Positions 1-5,088 are shown, counted from the first letter of the stretch. The stretch is DNA of 5,966 bases from Paenibacillus sp. (GCA_029239545.1 JARBUQ010000311.1:1-5966), one strand, 5' to 3'. Notes: generated by a model not told the origin, from the sequence alone. A program made the numbers and translations.

Positions 1-434
1 AAAACCCGCATGATGACAAGATGACGATCTCGTCCCTCCAGCTTGTCCAACAATTCTCGAAGGTAAATGGAATCATCAGTATTGGACTGAGTAGAAGAAG
101 TCTGGCTTTTGTAACGCATTAGGAAACGAAACCAGCCATTCCGCTTGCGAAGCAAATTCAGGCAATGATGGTAGGCAATTTTGTACAGCCATGCGGAGAA
201 GGAGTCTTGTCGAACATATTGGCCAATGCGGTTATACGCTAGTAGGAAGACATCCTGCACGGCATCCTCTGCCTCCTCATGACTACCCAGCATACATAAG
301 CAATAGGCATACAATCTCTGCTGGAATTTTAGCACAATTAGACGAAATGACTCTGAATCGCCGAGCTTGATTCGATCTGCCAGCTCTTCTACGAACAGCT
401 CCGAAGTTGTAAATTTTTCATTGCAATCATCCAT
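1..434 (-). CDS. ECF-type RNA polymerase sigma factor, N-terminal part (3' end outside window)
   Basis: Reverse-strand frame read from ATG at 434-432; it stays open for 144 codons to the left edge and has no stop in the window. An AAGGAG-type ribosome site (GGAAGGAG at 447-440) sits 5 nt upstream and fixes the start. Residues about 27-98 match sigma-70 region 2: the acidic helix EEAEDAVQDVF (53-63), then SFSAWLYKIAYHHCLNLLRK (78-97), the core- and -10-binding segment. A short linker rich in S, T, Q and N (110-121) leads to the start of region 4 (LRELLDKLEGRDRHLVIMRV, 125-144). There is no region 1 or 3, as expected of ECF factors, which are usually 160-200 residues, so roughly 20-50 residues are missing, including the -35-recognising helix. 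ECF factors direct polymerase to stress or envelope promoters and are usually held by an anti-sigma encoded just downstream, here out of view. The target regulon cannot be told. Confidence 0.93.
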   Translation of the reverse strand, partial: MDDCNEKFTTSELFVEELADRIKLGDSESFRLIVLKFQQRLYAYCLCMLGSHEEAEDAVQDVFLLAYNRIGQYVRQDSFSAWLYKIAYHHCLNLLRKRNGWFRFLMRYKSQTSSTQSNTDDSIYLRELLDKLEGRDRHLVIMRV

Positions 435-473
435 ACTTACTCCTTCCAAAACAGCGACTGTTGTATATACGTC

Positions 474-506
474 AATATAACACCTGAGAGGTTTGTTTTG
501 TGACAA
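474..506 (-). promoter_or_regulatory. Candidate promoter of the ECF sigma gene
   Basis: On the minus strand an extended -10 element, TGTTATATT (482-474), lies about 40 nt before the sigma start codon. A TTGTCA hexamer (506-501) lies upstream, but the spacer is 21 nt, longer than the usual 16-18, so the TGn extension may carry most of the activity. A CGTATA immediately downstream (471-466) resembles the -10 box of ECF promoters, but no correctly spaced AAC-type -35 element was found, so autoregulation cannot be claimed. Confidence 0.4.
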
Positions 507-542
507 CCCTAGAAAACATTAATGGCGAAATTTTACTGTAAT

Positions 543-586
543 AAACAAAAACCAGCCAACACACGAAAATGAGTGTTAGACTGGTT
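543..586 (-). terminator. Leftward Rho-independent terminator, not adjacent to a gene end
   Basis: Read on the minus strand, AACCAG (586-581 reversed) pairs with CTGGTT (555-550 reversed), and an inner AACAC/GTGTT pair (577-573 with 562-558) closes a loop, with a small internal mismatch between the two helices. The hairpin runs straight into a T-rich tail (GGTTTTTGTTTATT). On the plus strand the downstream side has no T run, so it acts leftward. The nearest minus-strand gene end is at 964 and already has its own terminator, so this one probably shields the sigma gene from read-through. Confidence 0.72.
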
Positions 587-602
587 CAATCAGCAGCGTA
601 AG

Positions 603-775
603 AGGACAGACAATCCGCTATTCGCACTATAATTGCTAAAAGTAAGATTTCGCGGACACACGTTCCGTGCAGGGAAAGCTACTTGATATCCGGTTTTTTA
701 CCACAATAACGGATCGTGTGTCCGCCAAAAACACGATTTGCCCTGTTTGGGGCCCCATAACGGATCTCCTGTCCG
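603..775. repeat. Array of four 15-bp imperfect palindromes in intergenic DNA
   Basis: Four copies of a 15-bp element with CGGA/TCCG ends occur at 603-617 (AGGACAGACAATCCG), 653-667 (CGGACACACGTTCCG), 710-724 (CGGATCGTGTGTCCG) and 761-775 (CGGATCTCCTGTCCG). The first two are in one orientation and the last two in the other; inverted, copy 3 matches copy 2 at 14 of 15 positions. Spacing from start to start is 50, 57 and 51 bp. Copies 3 and 4 also share flanks: ATAACGGATC before and TGTCCGCCAAA after. Copy 1 is followed by a similar CTATT. Copies 2 and 3 form an 11-bp perfect inverted repeat (GCGGACACACG, 652-662 with 715-725). There is no coding content. It looks like a dispersed intergenic (REP- or MITE-like) family; I recall similar CGGACA...TCCGTTAT repeats in Paenibacillus, but this was not checked. 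Confidence 0.75.
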
Positions 776-914
776 CCAAACAAACGTTCCACTAAAACTC
801 TCACGCTATCCTCAGCTATTTTATAACTTTAGCCATCCACCATTTCCTGCACGTTACCTTCTATCGCAAGTCAAACCCCACCGTAAAGCACAATTCATAC
901 ATGCTGCCGATCAC
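776..914. other. Intergenic stretch with no recognisable feature
   Basis: Between the palindrome array and the pfpI terminator I see no credible coding frame, RNA gene or promoter on either strand. An open frame crosses it on the plus strand (738-1037), but it starts with TTG without a ribosome site, begins inside the repeats and runs into the opposite-strand pfpI gene, so it was not annotated. A GTTCC at 785-789 could be a decayed half of another repeat copy. Confidence 0.6.
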
Positions 915-958
915 AAAAAAAGGCCACGAAGTCGACCAAAAAGTCAACTTAGTAGCCC
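915..958 (-). terminator. Rho-independent terminator of the pfpI-family gene
   Basis: Starting 5 nt past the stop codon on the minus strand, an 8-bp helix AAGTTGAC/GTCGACTT (950-943 with 936-929, one G-U pair) closes a TTTTTG loop. An outer helix GGCTAC/GTGGCC with one bulged G extends it (958-952 with 927-922). Seven Ts follow directly (921-915). It is a strong leftward terminator and makes pfpI the last gene of its transcript. Confidence 0.88.
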
Positions 959-963
959 AACGC

Positions 964-1488
964 TTATCTGGAAGCTAGAACATCGCAGAATGCCTTGGCA
1001 TAAGGCGGCAAATCAGGTGGTCGGCGTGAAGAGATGATATTGCCGTCTACAACGACATCCTCATCGTACCAAGTGGCGCCTGCATTCTCCATATCATCAC
1101 GAATACCTGGTGTAGAGGTGACTTTGCGACCTTGCAGGATCTTGGCTGAGACAAGCACCCATCCCGCATGGCAAATTTGCCCGATTGGTTTGCCGGCCTC
1201 GTCCATATCCCTGACGACCTGCAGCACTTTGGGATAACGTCTAAGCTTGTCCGGCGCCCAGCCCCCAGGAACGAGTATTCCATCATAATCCGTGCTATTC
1301 ACTTCATCGAAGGAAAGGTCTGATACAGCAGGTACTCCATACTTGCCAATATATGTTTTTCCCTTTTCGTTGCCTACCAAATGGACGACGGCACCTTCCT
1401 CGCGAGCTCTATAGATCGGATACCACAGCTCCAAGTCCTCGAATTCTTCATCAACCAAGCAAATGATCTTCTTACCGGCTAAACGCAT
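964..1488 (-). CDS. DJ-1/PfpI superfamily protein (PfpI-type intracellular protease/deglycase family)
   Basis: A 174-residue protein, the usual length for PfpI, E. coli YhbO and B. subtilis YfkM. Family hallmarks are all present: an N-terminal strand followed by DEEFEDLE (13-20), whose Glu15 corresponds to the conserved acid next to the nucleophile; the GILVPGGWAPD loop (70-80); and the nucleophile elbow QICHAGW (104-110) with Cys106-His107. The GIRDDMENAG segment (128-137) and a VVVDGNIISSR strand (145-155) match the PfpI subgroup. Members act in the cytosol as cysteine hydrolases; protease, glyoxalase and protein-deglycase activities have been described, so the exact reaction cannot be assigned from sequence. 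The start is supported by AAGGAGG at 1504-1498, 9 nt ahead of ATG. It is divergent from the VanZ-like gene and ends in its own terminator, so it is probably monocistronic. Bacillus homologues belong to the general stress response; no SigB promoter was recognised here. Confidence 0.93.
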   Translation of the reverse strand: MRLAGKKIICLVDEEFEDLELWYPIYRAREEGAVVHLVGNEKGKTYIGKYGVPAVSDLSFDEVNSTDYDGILVPGGWAPDKLRRYPKVLQVVRDMDEAGKPIGQICHAGWVLVSAKILQGRKVTSTPGIRDDMENAGATWYDEDVVVDGNIISSRRPPDLPPYAKAFCDVLASR

Positions 1489-1538
1489 AGGTGAATACCT
1501 CCTTCAATAATCAGTATGTAATGCGGCACATCTGCTCT

Positions 1539-1547
1539 ATTGTACCA
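1539..1547 (-). promoter_or_regulatory. Candidate extended -10 promoter for the pfpI-family gene
   Basis: TGGTACAAT (1547-1539 on the minus strand) is a TGn-extended -10 with five of six TATAAT bases. It would start transcription near 1532, giving a leader of about 44 nt with the AAGGAGG site. The -35 position (about 1565-1570 reversed, AATCAA) is poor, consistent with dependence on the TGn extension. Confidence 0.45.
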
Positions 1548-1561
1548 TAAATGCATTTGGA

Positions 1562-1589
1562 TTGATTTTTCTCGCTGAAGCGTCATAAT
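1562..1589 (+). promoter_or_regulatory. Candidate promoter for the VanZ-like gene
   Basis: TTGATT (1562-1567) and CATAAT (1584-1589) with a 16-nt spacer form a reasonable SigA-type promoter, 48 nt before the preferred ATG. Its -35 box falls where the -35 of the leftward pfpI promoter would be, so the two promoters are back to back and nearly overlapping. Confidence 0.45.
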
Positions 1590-1621
1590 AAAGAGTGGAT
1601 TTCGCATAAGTCATGTTCATT

Positions 1622-1627
1622 AGGGAG
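1622..1627 (+). promoter_or_regulatory. Ribosome binding site that decides the VanZ-like start
   Basis: AGGGAG lies 9 nt before ATG at 1637. An in-frame ATG further upstream at 1613 has no ribosome site ahead of it, and this AGGGAG would lie inside the longer frame. The shorter start also begins directly at the first membrane helix (MKLVIRWAPA), as is normal for VanZ proteins. Confidence 0.65.
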
Positions 1628-1636
1628 TGGAATGGA

Positions 1637-2041
1637 ATGAAGCTTGTTATTAGATGGGCGCCTGCGATCGTGTGTATGGCTATTATTTTTTATTTATCCG
1701 CTCAGACGGGGGACGATCTGGGGTCATTGCTCCCTTATTTTCAGAAATGGATTCCGGCCCTGGAAAGTTTTGATATAGGTCATTTTTTTGCCTATTTTGT
1801 GCTGGCTCTGACGTTTTTCTGGGCAATGCTGCCGTTTTCTATCCATCCGCTCGGAAAAGTCACAGTCGTGGTGTTATGTGTGTTATACGGATTATCGGAT
1901 GAATACCATCAATCCTTCATTCCAGGGCGTATGTCGGATATCAAGGATATCCGAAATGATGCGATCGGGGCCATTATTGCTGTGTTGGTTGTCAGTCTTC
2001 CAGTATTGAATAAGCGAATAAGAAAACGGTTCCTTTCCTAG
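1637..2041 (+). CDS. VanZ-like family integral membrane protein
   Basis: A 134-residue protein with four predicted membrane helices at about 3-20, 46-66, 73-88 and 109-125, and a basic C-terminal tail (NKRIRKRFLS). It shows the VanZ-family pattern: W-A-P in helix 1 followed by IIFYLSAQTGDD (16-27), the DIGHFFAYFVLAL block (46-58) at helix 2, YGLSDEYHQSFIPGR (84-98) after helix 3, then a D-x-x-x-D...GA segment (DIRNDAIGA, 104-112). These conserved acidic and His residues cluster near the membrane face. VanZ from Enterococcus gives low-level teicoplanin resistance, but most chromosomal members have no proven role; no van operon genes are nearby, so resistance should not be inferred. An alternative start at 1613 would add eight residues. 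The stop TAG is followed at once by a second stop TAA. No terminator follows, so the next gene could receive some read-through. Confidence 0.9.
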   Translation: MKLVIRWAPAIVCMAIIFYLSAQTGDDLGSLLPYFQKWIPALESFDIGHFFAYFVLALTFFWAMLPFSIHPLGKVTVVVLCVLYGLSDEYHQSFIPGRMSDIKDIRNDAIGAIIAVLVVSLPVLNKRIRKRFLS

Positions 2042-2061
2042 TAAAAAATACTATTCGTTCG

Positions 2062-2091
2062 TTGGAAGGAGAAAAGCAATACAGGTAGAAT
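2062..2091 (+). promoter_or_regulatory. Candidate promoter for the zinc-ribbon gene
   Basis: TTGGAA (2062-2067) and TAGAAT (2086-2091) are separated by 18 nt and lie about 60 nt ahead of the start codon. The match is fair only. A GGAAGGAG just inside the spacer (2064-2071) is not followed by a start codon at a usable distance, so it is not a leader-peptide site. Confidence 0.35.
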
Positions 2092-2151
2092 ATATTACTT
2101 CAAAGCGGATAGAAGAGTGCATTTTTCTTTACTGCGGAGAAGGAGTGAACG

Positions 2152-2574
2152 ATGTTGCATAAGCAGTGCAAGTGCGGAGAGACGATGGGTATTCGATTGC
2201 GCACCGTCATTTTTCAGAACAAGGTAGAGATAGAGAATGTACCGATTTATTCTTGCGATGCTTGTCAACGCACAGAGGTATTCCCGGCAGTGAAGCCGGT
2301 GTTGACCGGATTTATTAAGACGTTAGGGCGTGAGCCCGAGAAGAAACAAGTGTTTTTCAATGAGATGTCGGAGCTAGCTCACTTGATGTACAAGGTTACG
2401 AATAAGGAGAATATACATAGCGCGGTCGAACGCATAATTGAAGAACGCATTAATGAGCTTCTCGACTTGCTTCTTCTCGCCCAGTCGCTGGACGATAGGG
2501 AGTGGATGGAGGACGTGCGTCATCGGTTATCGCAGATCACCAGTCATGTGATGACGACGTATGATTTTTCTTGA
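2152..2574 (+). CDS. Zinc-ribbon protein, YgiT/MqsA-type N-terminus with helical C-terminal region
   Basis: A 140-residue protein with start ATG 6 nt after AAGGAG (2140-2145). The N-terminus carries two cysteine pairs, CKC (Cys6, Cys8) and CDAC (Cys35, Cys38), separated by a beta-rich stretch (RLRTVIFQNKVEIENVPIYS), the layout of YgiT-type zinc ribbons in which the metal is held by four Cys. The remainder (about 46-140) is mostly helical and acidic. The segment around 101-127 (NELLDLLLLAQSLDDREWMEDVRHRL) recalls the small IDEAL-type helix pair found in several Bacillota proteins, but this is pattern resemblance only. No DNA-binding HTH like that of full MqsA is evident and no toxin gene is adjacent, so an antitoxin role is not supported. 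It probably works as a cytosolic protein-interaction or regulatory factor; function unknown. A terminator 52 nt downstream closes the unit. Confidence 0.8.
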   Translation: MLHKQCKCGETMGIRLRTVIFQNKVEIENVPIYSCDACQRTEVFPAVKPVLTGFIKTLGREPEKKQVFFNEMSELAHLMYKVTNKENIHSAVERIIEERINELLDLLLLAQSLDDREWMEDVRHRLSQITSHVMTTYDFS

Positions 2575-2626
2575 CTGGAGCCTAATTCTATGGCTGCCAT
2601 ACTGTATGTTTAATTCATTTCTTCTG

Positions 2627-2655
2627 AAAAGCTGACGCGCGTTAGCTTTTTTTTT
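2627..2655 (+). terminator. Rho-independent terminator after the zinc-ribbon gene
   Basis: AAAAGCTGAC (2627-2636) pairs with GTTAGCTTTT (2641-2650) through ten base pairs including one G-U, around a GCGC tetraloop, and nine Ts follow from 2647, then more T-rich sequence. It acts rightward. It separates the zinc-ribbon gene from ytxJ. Confidence 0.9.
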
Positions 2656-2715
2656 CTTTTTTTGTTAGTATCGATAGTAACAGAGAAACTAGCTGCAGGA
2701 GAGGCGGTAATAGAT

Positions 2716-3081
2716 ATGGTTGAAGTGATTCAATTGGAATCCGATAAGCAATGGTTACAGCTTTTACAGATGAGCAAGGAGCAGCCGGTATGTGTGCTTA
2801 AACACAGTACGCGTTGCCCGATCAGCACAGCAGCGCATGAGCAGGGGAATGCTTATTTGGACAAAACACCTAACAGTGACGTGGAATATGCAATTGTCTT
2901 AGTGGTCGAGGACAGACCTGTGTCCAACCTCATTGCAGAGACGCTTGATGTGAAGCATGAATCGCCTCAATTAATTGTGGTCAAGGAAGGCAAAGCAGTT
3001 GCGCATACTTCCCACTGGCATATTACAGAAGGAAAGCTGGCGGAGCTTTTAGGAAACTTTCCATATAGTGGTATTAAATAA
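2716..3081 (+). CDS. ytxJ: Bacillithiol system protein YtxJ / monothiol bacilliredoxin BrxC
   Basis: A 121-residue cytosolic thioredoxin-fold protein, close to the roughly 110 residues normal for the family (DUF2847). The diagnostic motif KHSTRCPIS (29-37) has a single active-site Cys34 in a CPIS context, with the cis-proline loop SPQLIVV (83-89) and a C-terminal helix typical of YtxJ. In Bacillus, BrxC interacts with bacillithiol-modified proteins and is thought to help remove the mixed disulphide after oxidative stress. A second cysteine (Cys26) lies before the motif. The frame is open upstream to 2662, but that start would be a TTG inside the terminator T-tract. ATG at 2716, preceded by GGAGAGG (2698-2704), gives the normal N-terminus; the spacing is rather long. 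No clear promoter was found in the 2656-2715 gap. The gene lies upstream of ccpA; in B. subtilis the same pair flanks aroA, which is absent here. Confidence 0.9.
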   Translation: MVEVIQLESDKQWLQLLQMSKEQPVCVLKHSTRCPISTAAHEQGNAYLDKTPNSDVEYAIVLVVEDRPVSNLIAETLDVKHESPQLIVVKEGKAVAHTSHWHITEGKLAELLGNFPYSGIK

Positions 3082-3218
3082 CGAATATAATGGAAATGAC
3101 TTGAAAATGTATTGGTTTTCATTGCTTTACATTCTGCTTTGAAGTATCATCTATATGTAGACTGTATACGTGATATTAGTAGTGCCCAGACTGTTTTTAA
3201 GAACCTATTACTCATATT

Positions 3219-3225
3219 GGAGAAG
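3219..3225 (+). promoter_or_regulatory. Ribosome binding site that decides the GTG start of ccpA
   Basis: GGAGAAG ends 6 nt before GTG at 3232. This start gives MTVTIYDVAREAGVSM, which aligns with the known N-terminus of Bacillus CcpA. The frame is open for 40 more codons upstream (to 3112) but that stretch has no ribosome site and no similarity to the family. Confidence 0.8.
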
Positions 3226-3231
3226 ATAAAC

Positions 3232-4236
3232 GTGACCGTAACGATTTATGATGTTGCAAGAGAGGCCGGCGTCTCCATGGCGACCGTTTCCCGCGTTGTG
3301 AATAACAATCCGAATGTCAAACCTCAGACGCGGAAGAAAGTATTCGAAGCGATTGAACGATTAGGCTATCGGCCGAATGCGGTGGCAAGAGGACTTGCAA
3401 GCAAGAAGACAACTACAGTTGGCGTCGTGATCCCGGACATTTCCAACTCGATATTCTCTGAGGTTGCGCGTGGTATCGAGGATATCGCTAACATGTACCA
3501 CTACAATATTATTTTGTGCAACGCTGATAAGAAGAAGGACAAAGAGATCCGTGTTATTAACACACTTCTGGAGAAGCAAGTGGATGGTCTGCTCTTCATG
3601 GGCGGAACAGTGACGGATGAGCATATTCAGGCGTTCAAGACGTCCTCTGTGCCGATCGTGCTCTGCGGAACGACTACAGACAATACCAGCTTCCCTTCCG
3701 TTGATATTGACCATGAAGCGGCTGCCTACGATGCAGTGAAGCAGCTTACTAACAATGGTCACCGGAGAATCGGGATGATCAGTGGAACCTTGCAGGATCC
3801 TGCCAATGGATATTCCCGATACCAAGGCTATAAGAAGGCGTTGGAGGAATTCGGTATTTCGGTTCAGGATGATTTGGTGCGCATCGGTAATTACCGTTAT
3901 GAGTCCGGTGTTGAAGTGATGAAGTATTTTCTTGAGCTGGCGGACAGGCCTACGGCTATATTCGCAGCTACAGACGAGATGGCGATCGGGGCGATCCATT
4001 CTGCTCAGGACCACGGTTTGAGAGTACCAGAGGATGTGTCCATCATTAGCGTGGACAACGCTCGTATGGCGTCCATGGTGCGCCCGCAATTGACGACTGT
4101 AGCTCAGCCTATGTACGACATTGGCGCCGTCTCCATGAGGCTCTTAACGAAGCTGATGAACAAAGAAACAGTAGAGATTTCGCGAGTCATTTTACCGCAT
4201 GAGATCATTACACGGAAATCGGTGGCTCATATATAA
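3232..4236 (+). CDS. ccpA: Catabolite control protein A (LacI/GalR family)
   Basis: A 334-residue protein, the same length as B. subtilis CcpA. The N-terminal helix-turn-helix TIYDVAREAGVSMATVSRVV (4-23) is followed by a hinge helix PNAVARGLASKKT (48-60) that inserts in the minor groove of cre sites, and then by a periplasmic-binding-protein-type core (63-334). The segment YDIGAVSMRLLTKLMNKE (295-312) is the CcpA signature that contacts Ser46-phosphorylated HPr or Crh, and it separates CcpA from other LacI members. CcpA controls carbon catabolite repression and activation together with HPr-Ser-P in Bacillota. The start is GTG. The 150-bp region upstream contains several half-fitting promoter boxes (for example TTTACA at 3126) but none convincing, and no site matching the cre consensus. 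The terminator hairpin begins inside the last codons. A long opposite-strand frame (3361-4089) is a shadow. Confidence 0.97.
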   Translation: MTVTIYDVAREAGVSMATVSRVVNNNPNVKPQTRKKVFEAIERLGYRPNAVARGLASKKTTTVGVVIPDISNSIFSEVARGIEDIANMYHYNIILCNADKKKDKEIRVINTLLEKQVDGLLFMGGTVTDEHIQAFKTSSVPIVLCGTTTDNTSFPSVDIDHEAAAYDAVKQLTNNGHRRIGMISGTLQDPANGYSRYQGYKKALEEFGISVQDDLVRIGNYRYESGVEVMKYFLELADRPTAIFAATDEMAIGAIHSAQDHGLRVPEDVSIISVDNARMASMVRPQLTTVAQPMYDIGAVSMRLLTKLMNKETVEISRVILPHEIITRKSVAHI

Positions 4237-4251
4237 TGAGCCTCTTTTTTT
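4224..4251 (+). terminator. Rho-independent terminator overlapping the ccpA stop codon
   Basis: GGCTCAT (4224-4230) pairs with ATGAGCC (4236-4242) around a five-base loop, followed by a T run (4245-4251). The 5' arm is coding sequence for the last residues, and the TAA stop (4234-4236) spans the loop and the first base of the 3' arm. It probably ends the ccpA transcript. Confidence 0.88.
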
Positions 4252-4265
4252 GTTCCGGCTCCATA

Positions 4266-4290
4266 CAATTATTCACGAAATAATCAATTG
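4266..4290 (+). promoter_or_regulatory. AT-rich palindrome upstream of mtnN
   Basis: CAATTATT pairs with AATCAATTG (one bulged C) around an eight-base loop, between the ccpA terminator and the mtnN ribosome site. It could be an operator or a weak RNA hairpin. It is not a transcription terminator, since no T tract follows, and it does not match a known regulator site I can name. Confidence 0.3.
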
Positions 4291-4319
4291 AAGGCCATAC
4301 GGGCAAGGGAGAAAAGCCA

Positions 4320-5021
4320 ATGACTTGGAGCAAAATAGGATTAATCGGAGCGATGGTGGAAGAAATTCAGCTGATTGAAGAACGGCTCGAAGGATTAAAA
4401 GTAACCGAGAAAGCTGGCATCCGTTTCATGGAAGGAAGCTTTCATCAGAAGCAGGTAGTGCTCTGCAAGTCAGGAGTAGGCAAGGTTAATGCGGCAGTCT
4501 GCACGCAGCTCCTCATAGACAGCTTTGGAGTAGACGCAGTAGTGTTCACTGGAGTAGCAGGGGCGCTCGATCCACAGCTGAATATTGGGGATATCGTCAT
4601 CTCGACAGATTGCCAGCAGCATGATGTAGATGTTACGGCACTGGGCTTTCCGCGAGGGACAATTCCGTTCAATGAGAGCTCCATATTCACGGCAGATCCG
4701 CGTCTCGTAGAGATGGCCGTAGAGGCAAGCAGTGTTGGCTTCGATGGCCTGACCATCAAGGGGCGTGTGTTATCTGGTGATCAGTTCATTGCCAGCCGGG
4801 ACACCGTTAGCATGCTGCATACAGAGCTGCAAGGAGCTTGTACGGAGATGGAAGGGGCAGCTGTTGCACAGGTTTGTTCCATGAACGGAACCCCCTTCGT
4901 TATCATCCGTTCCATGTCGGACAAGGCTGACGGCTCGGCTCATGTGAACTTTGCGGAATTCACACAGCTTGCTGCCAAGCATTCGTGCAATATCGTAGAA
5001 GAAATGGTGAAACGTCTGTAA
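4320..5021 (+). CDS. mtnN: 5'-methylthioadenosine/S-adenosylhomocysteine nucleosidase
   Basis: A 233-residue cytosolic nucleosidase of the usual MTAN length. It splits methylthioadenosine, S-adenosylhomocysteine and 5'-deoxyadenosine into adenine plus the thioribose or ribose product, serving methionine salvage and, via S-ribosylhomocysteine, the LuxS route. The catalytic set is intact: Glu15 in IGAMVEE (equivalent to E. coli Glu12), the substrate-binding TEMEGAA (175-181) with Met177-Glu178, and the general acid Asp201 in RSMSDKAD (197-204). Glycine-rich loops FTGVAGALD (76-84) and GDIVIS (90-95) form the nucleoside phosphorylase fold core. ATG is placed 8 nt after AAGGGAG (4305-4311). The gene follows ccpA by 83 nt but a terminator lies between, and no clear promoter is seen in the gap, which carries an AT-rich palindrome (4266-4290). 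It ends in tandem small palindromes and faces a convergent gene. The product could also be called Pfs. Confidence 0.95.
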   Translation: MTWSKIGLIGAMVEEIQLIEERLEGLKVTEKAGIRFMEGSFHQKQVVLCKSGVGKVNAAVCTQLLIDSFGVDAVVFTGVAGALDPQLNIGDIVISTDCQQHDVDVTALGFPRGTIPFNESSIFTADPRLVEMAVEASSVGFDGLTIKGRVLSGDQFIASRDTVSMLHTELQGACTEMEGAAVAQVCSMNGTPFVIIRSMSDKADGSAHVNFAEFTQLAAKHSCNIVEEMVKRL

Positions 5022-5046
5022 CAACAGATTATTCTGTAACAACAGA
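5015..5046. repeat. Two tandem copies of a 14-bp palindrome at the mtnN end
   Basis: TCTGTAACAACAGA occurs identically at 5015-5028 and 5033-5046, an 18-bp period separated by TTAT. Each copy is an inverted repeat (TCTGT/ACAGA), and the junction ACAGATTATTCTGT is also palindromic. The first copy contains the mtnN stop codon (5019-5021). It lies beside the likely bidirectional terminator hairpin. Confidence 0.8.
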
Positions 5047-5079
5047 AGAACGACCCTCTCGTTGGAAAGGGCCGTTCTT
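5046..5079. terminator. Probable bidirectional terminator between convergent genes
   Basis: AAGAACG (5046-5052) pairs with CGTTCTT (5073-5079), and an inner CCCT/AGGG (5054-5057 with 5068-5071) extends the stem across one A/C mismatch. It lies 10 nt past the stop of the minus-strand gene and 24 nt past that of mtnN. T-tracts are weak on both sides (TTCTTCTGTTGTT on the minus strand), so termination efficiency is uncertain, but the stem is substantial and the position fits both genes. Confidence 0.6.
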
Positions 5080-5088
5080 AAACACGTT

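Noticed and set aside
482..492. ACCT-GAG-AGGT inverted repeat as an operator of the sigma gene
   Set aside because: Only 4-bp arms; too short to separate from chance.
603..775. CRISPR array
   Set aside because: Repeats are only 15 bp, vary in their centres, change orientation half-way and no cas gene is present.
738..1037. Plus-strand 99-codon open frame
   Set aside because: TTG start without ribosome site, begins within the palindrome array, overlaps the pfpI terminator and 3' end, and the protein resembles no family.
1637..2041. Glycopeptide resistance determinant
   Set aside because: VanZ-like proteins are common in Bacillota without resistance, and no vanHAX-type genes are in the window.
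2152..2574. MqsA/YgiT-type antitoxin of a toxin-antitoxin pair
   Set aside because: No toxin gene adjacent and no helix-turn-helix in the C-terminal part.
2662..2715. 18-residue N-terminal extension of YtxJ
   Set aside because: Would use a TTG inside the T-tract of the preceding terminator and has no ribosome site.
3163..3176. cre site for CcpA autoregulation (TGTATACGTGATAT)
   Set aside because: Shares the TGTA and central CG but mismatches the consensus at several fixed positions, particularly in the right half.
3112..3231. 40-residue N-terminal extension of CcpA
   Set aside because: No ribosome site at the upstream start and the GTG at 3232 gives the standard family N-terminus.
3361..4089. 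242-codon minus-strand open frame
   Set aside because: Mirror frame of ccpA; its product has no recognisable domain.
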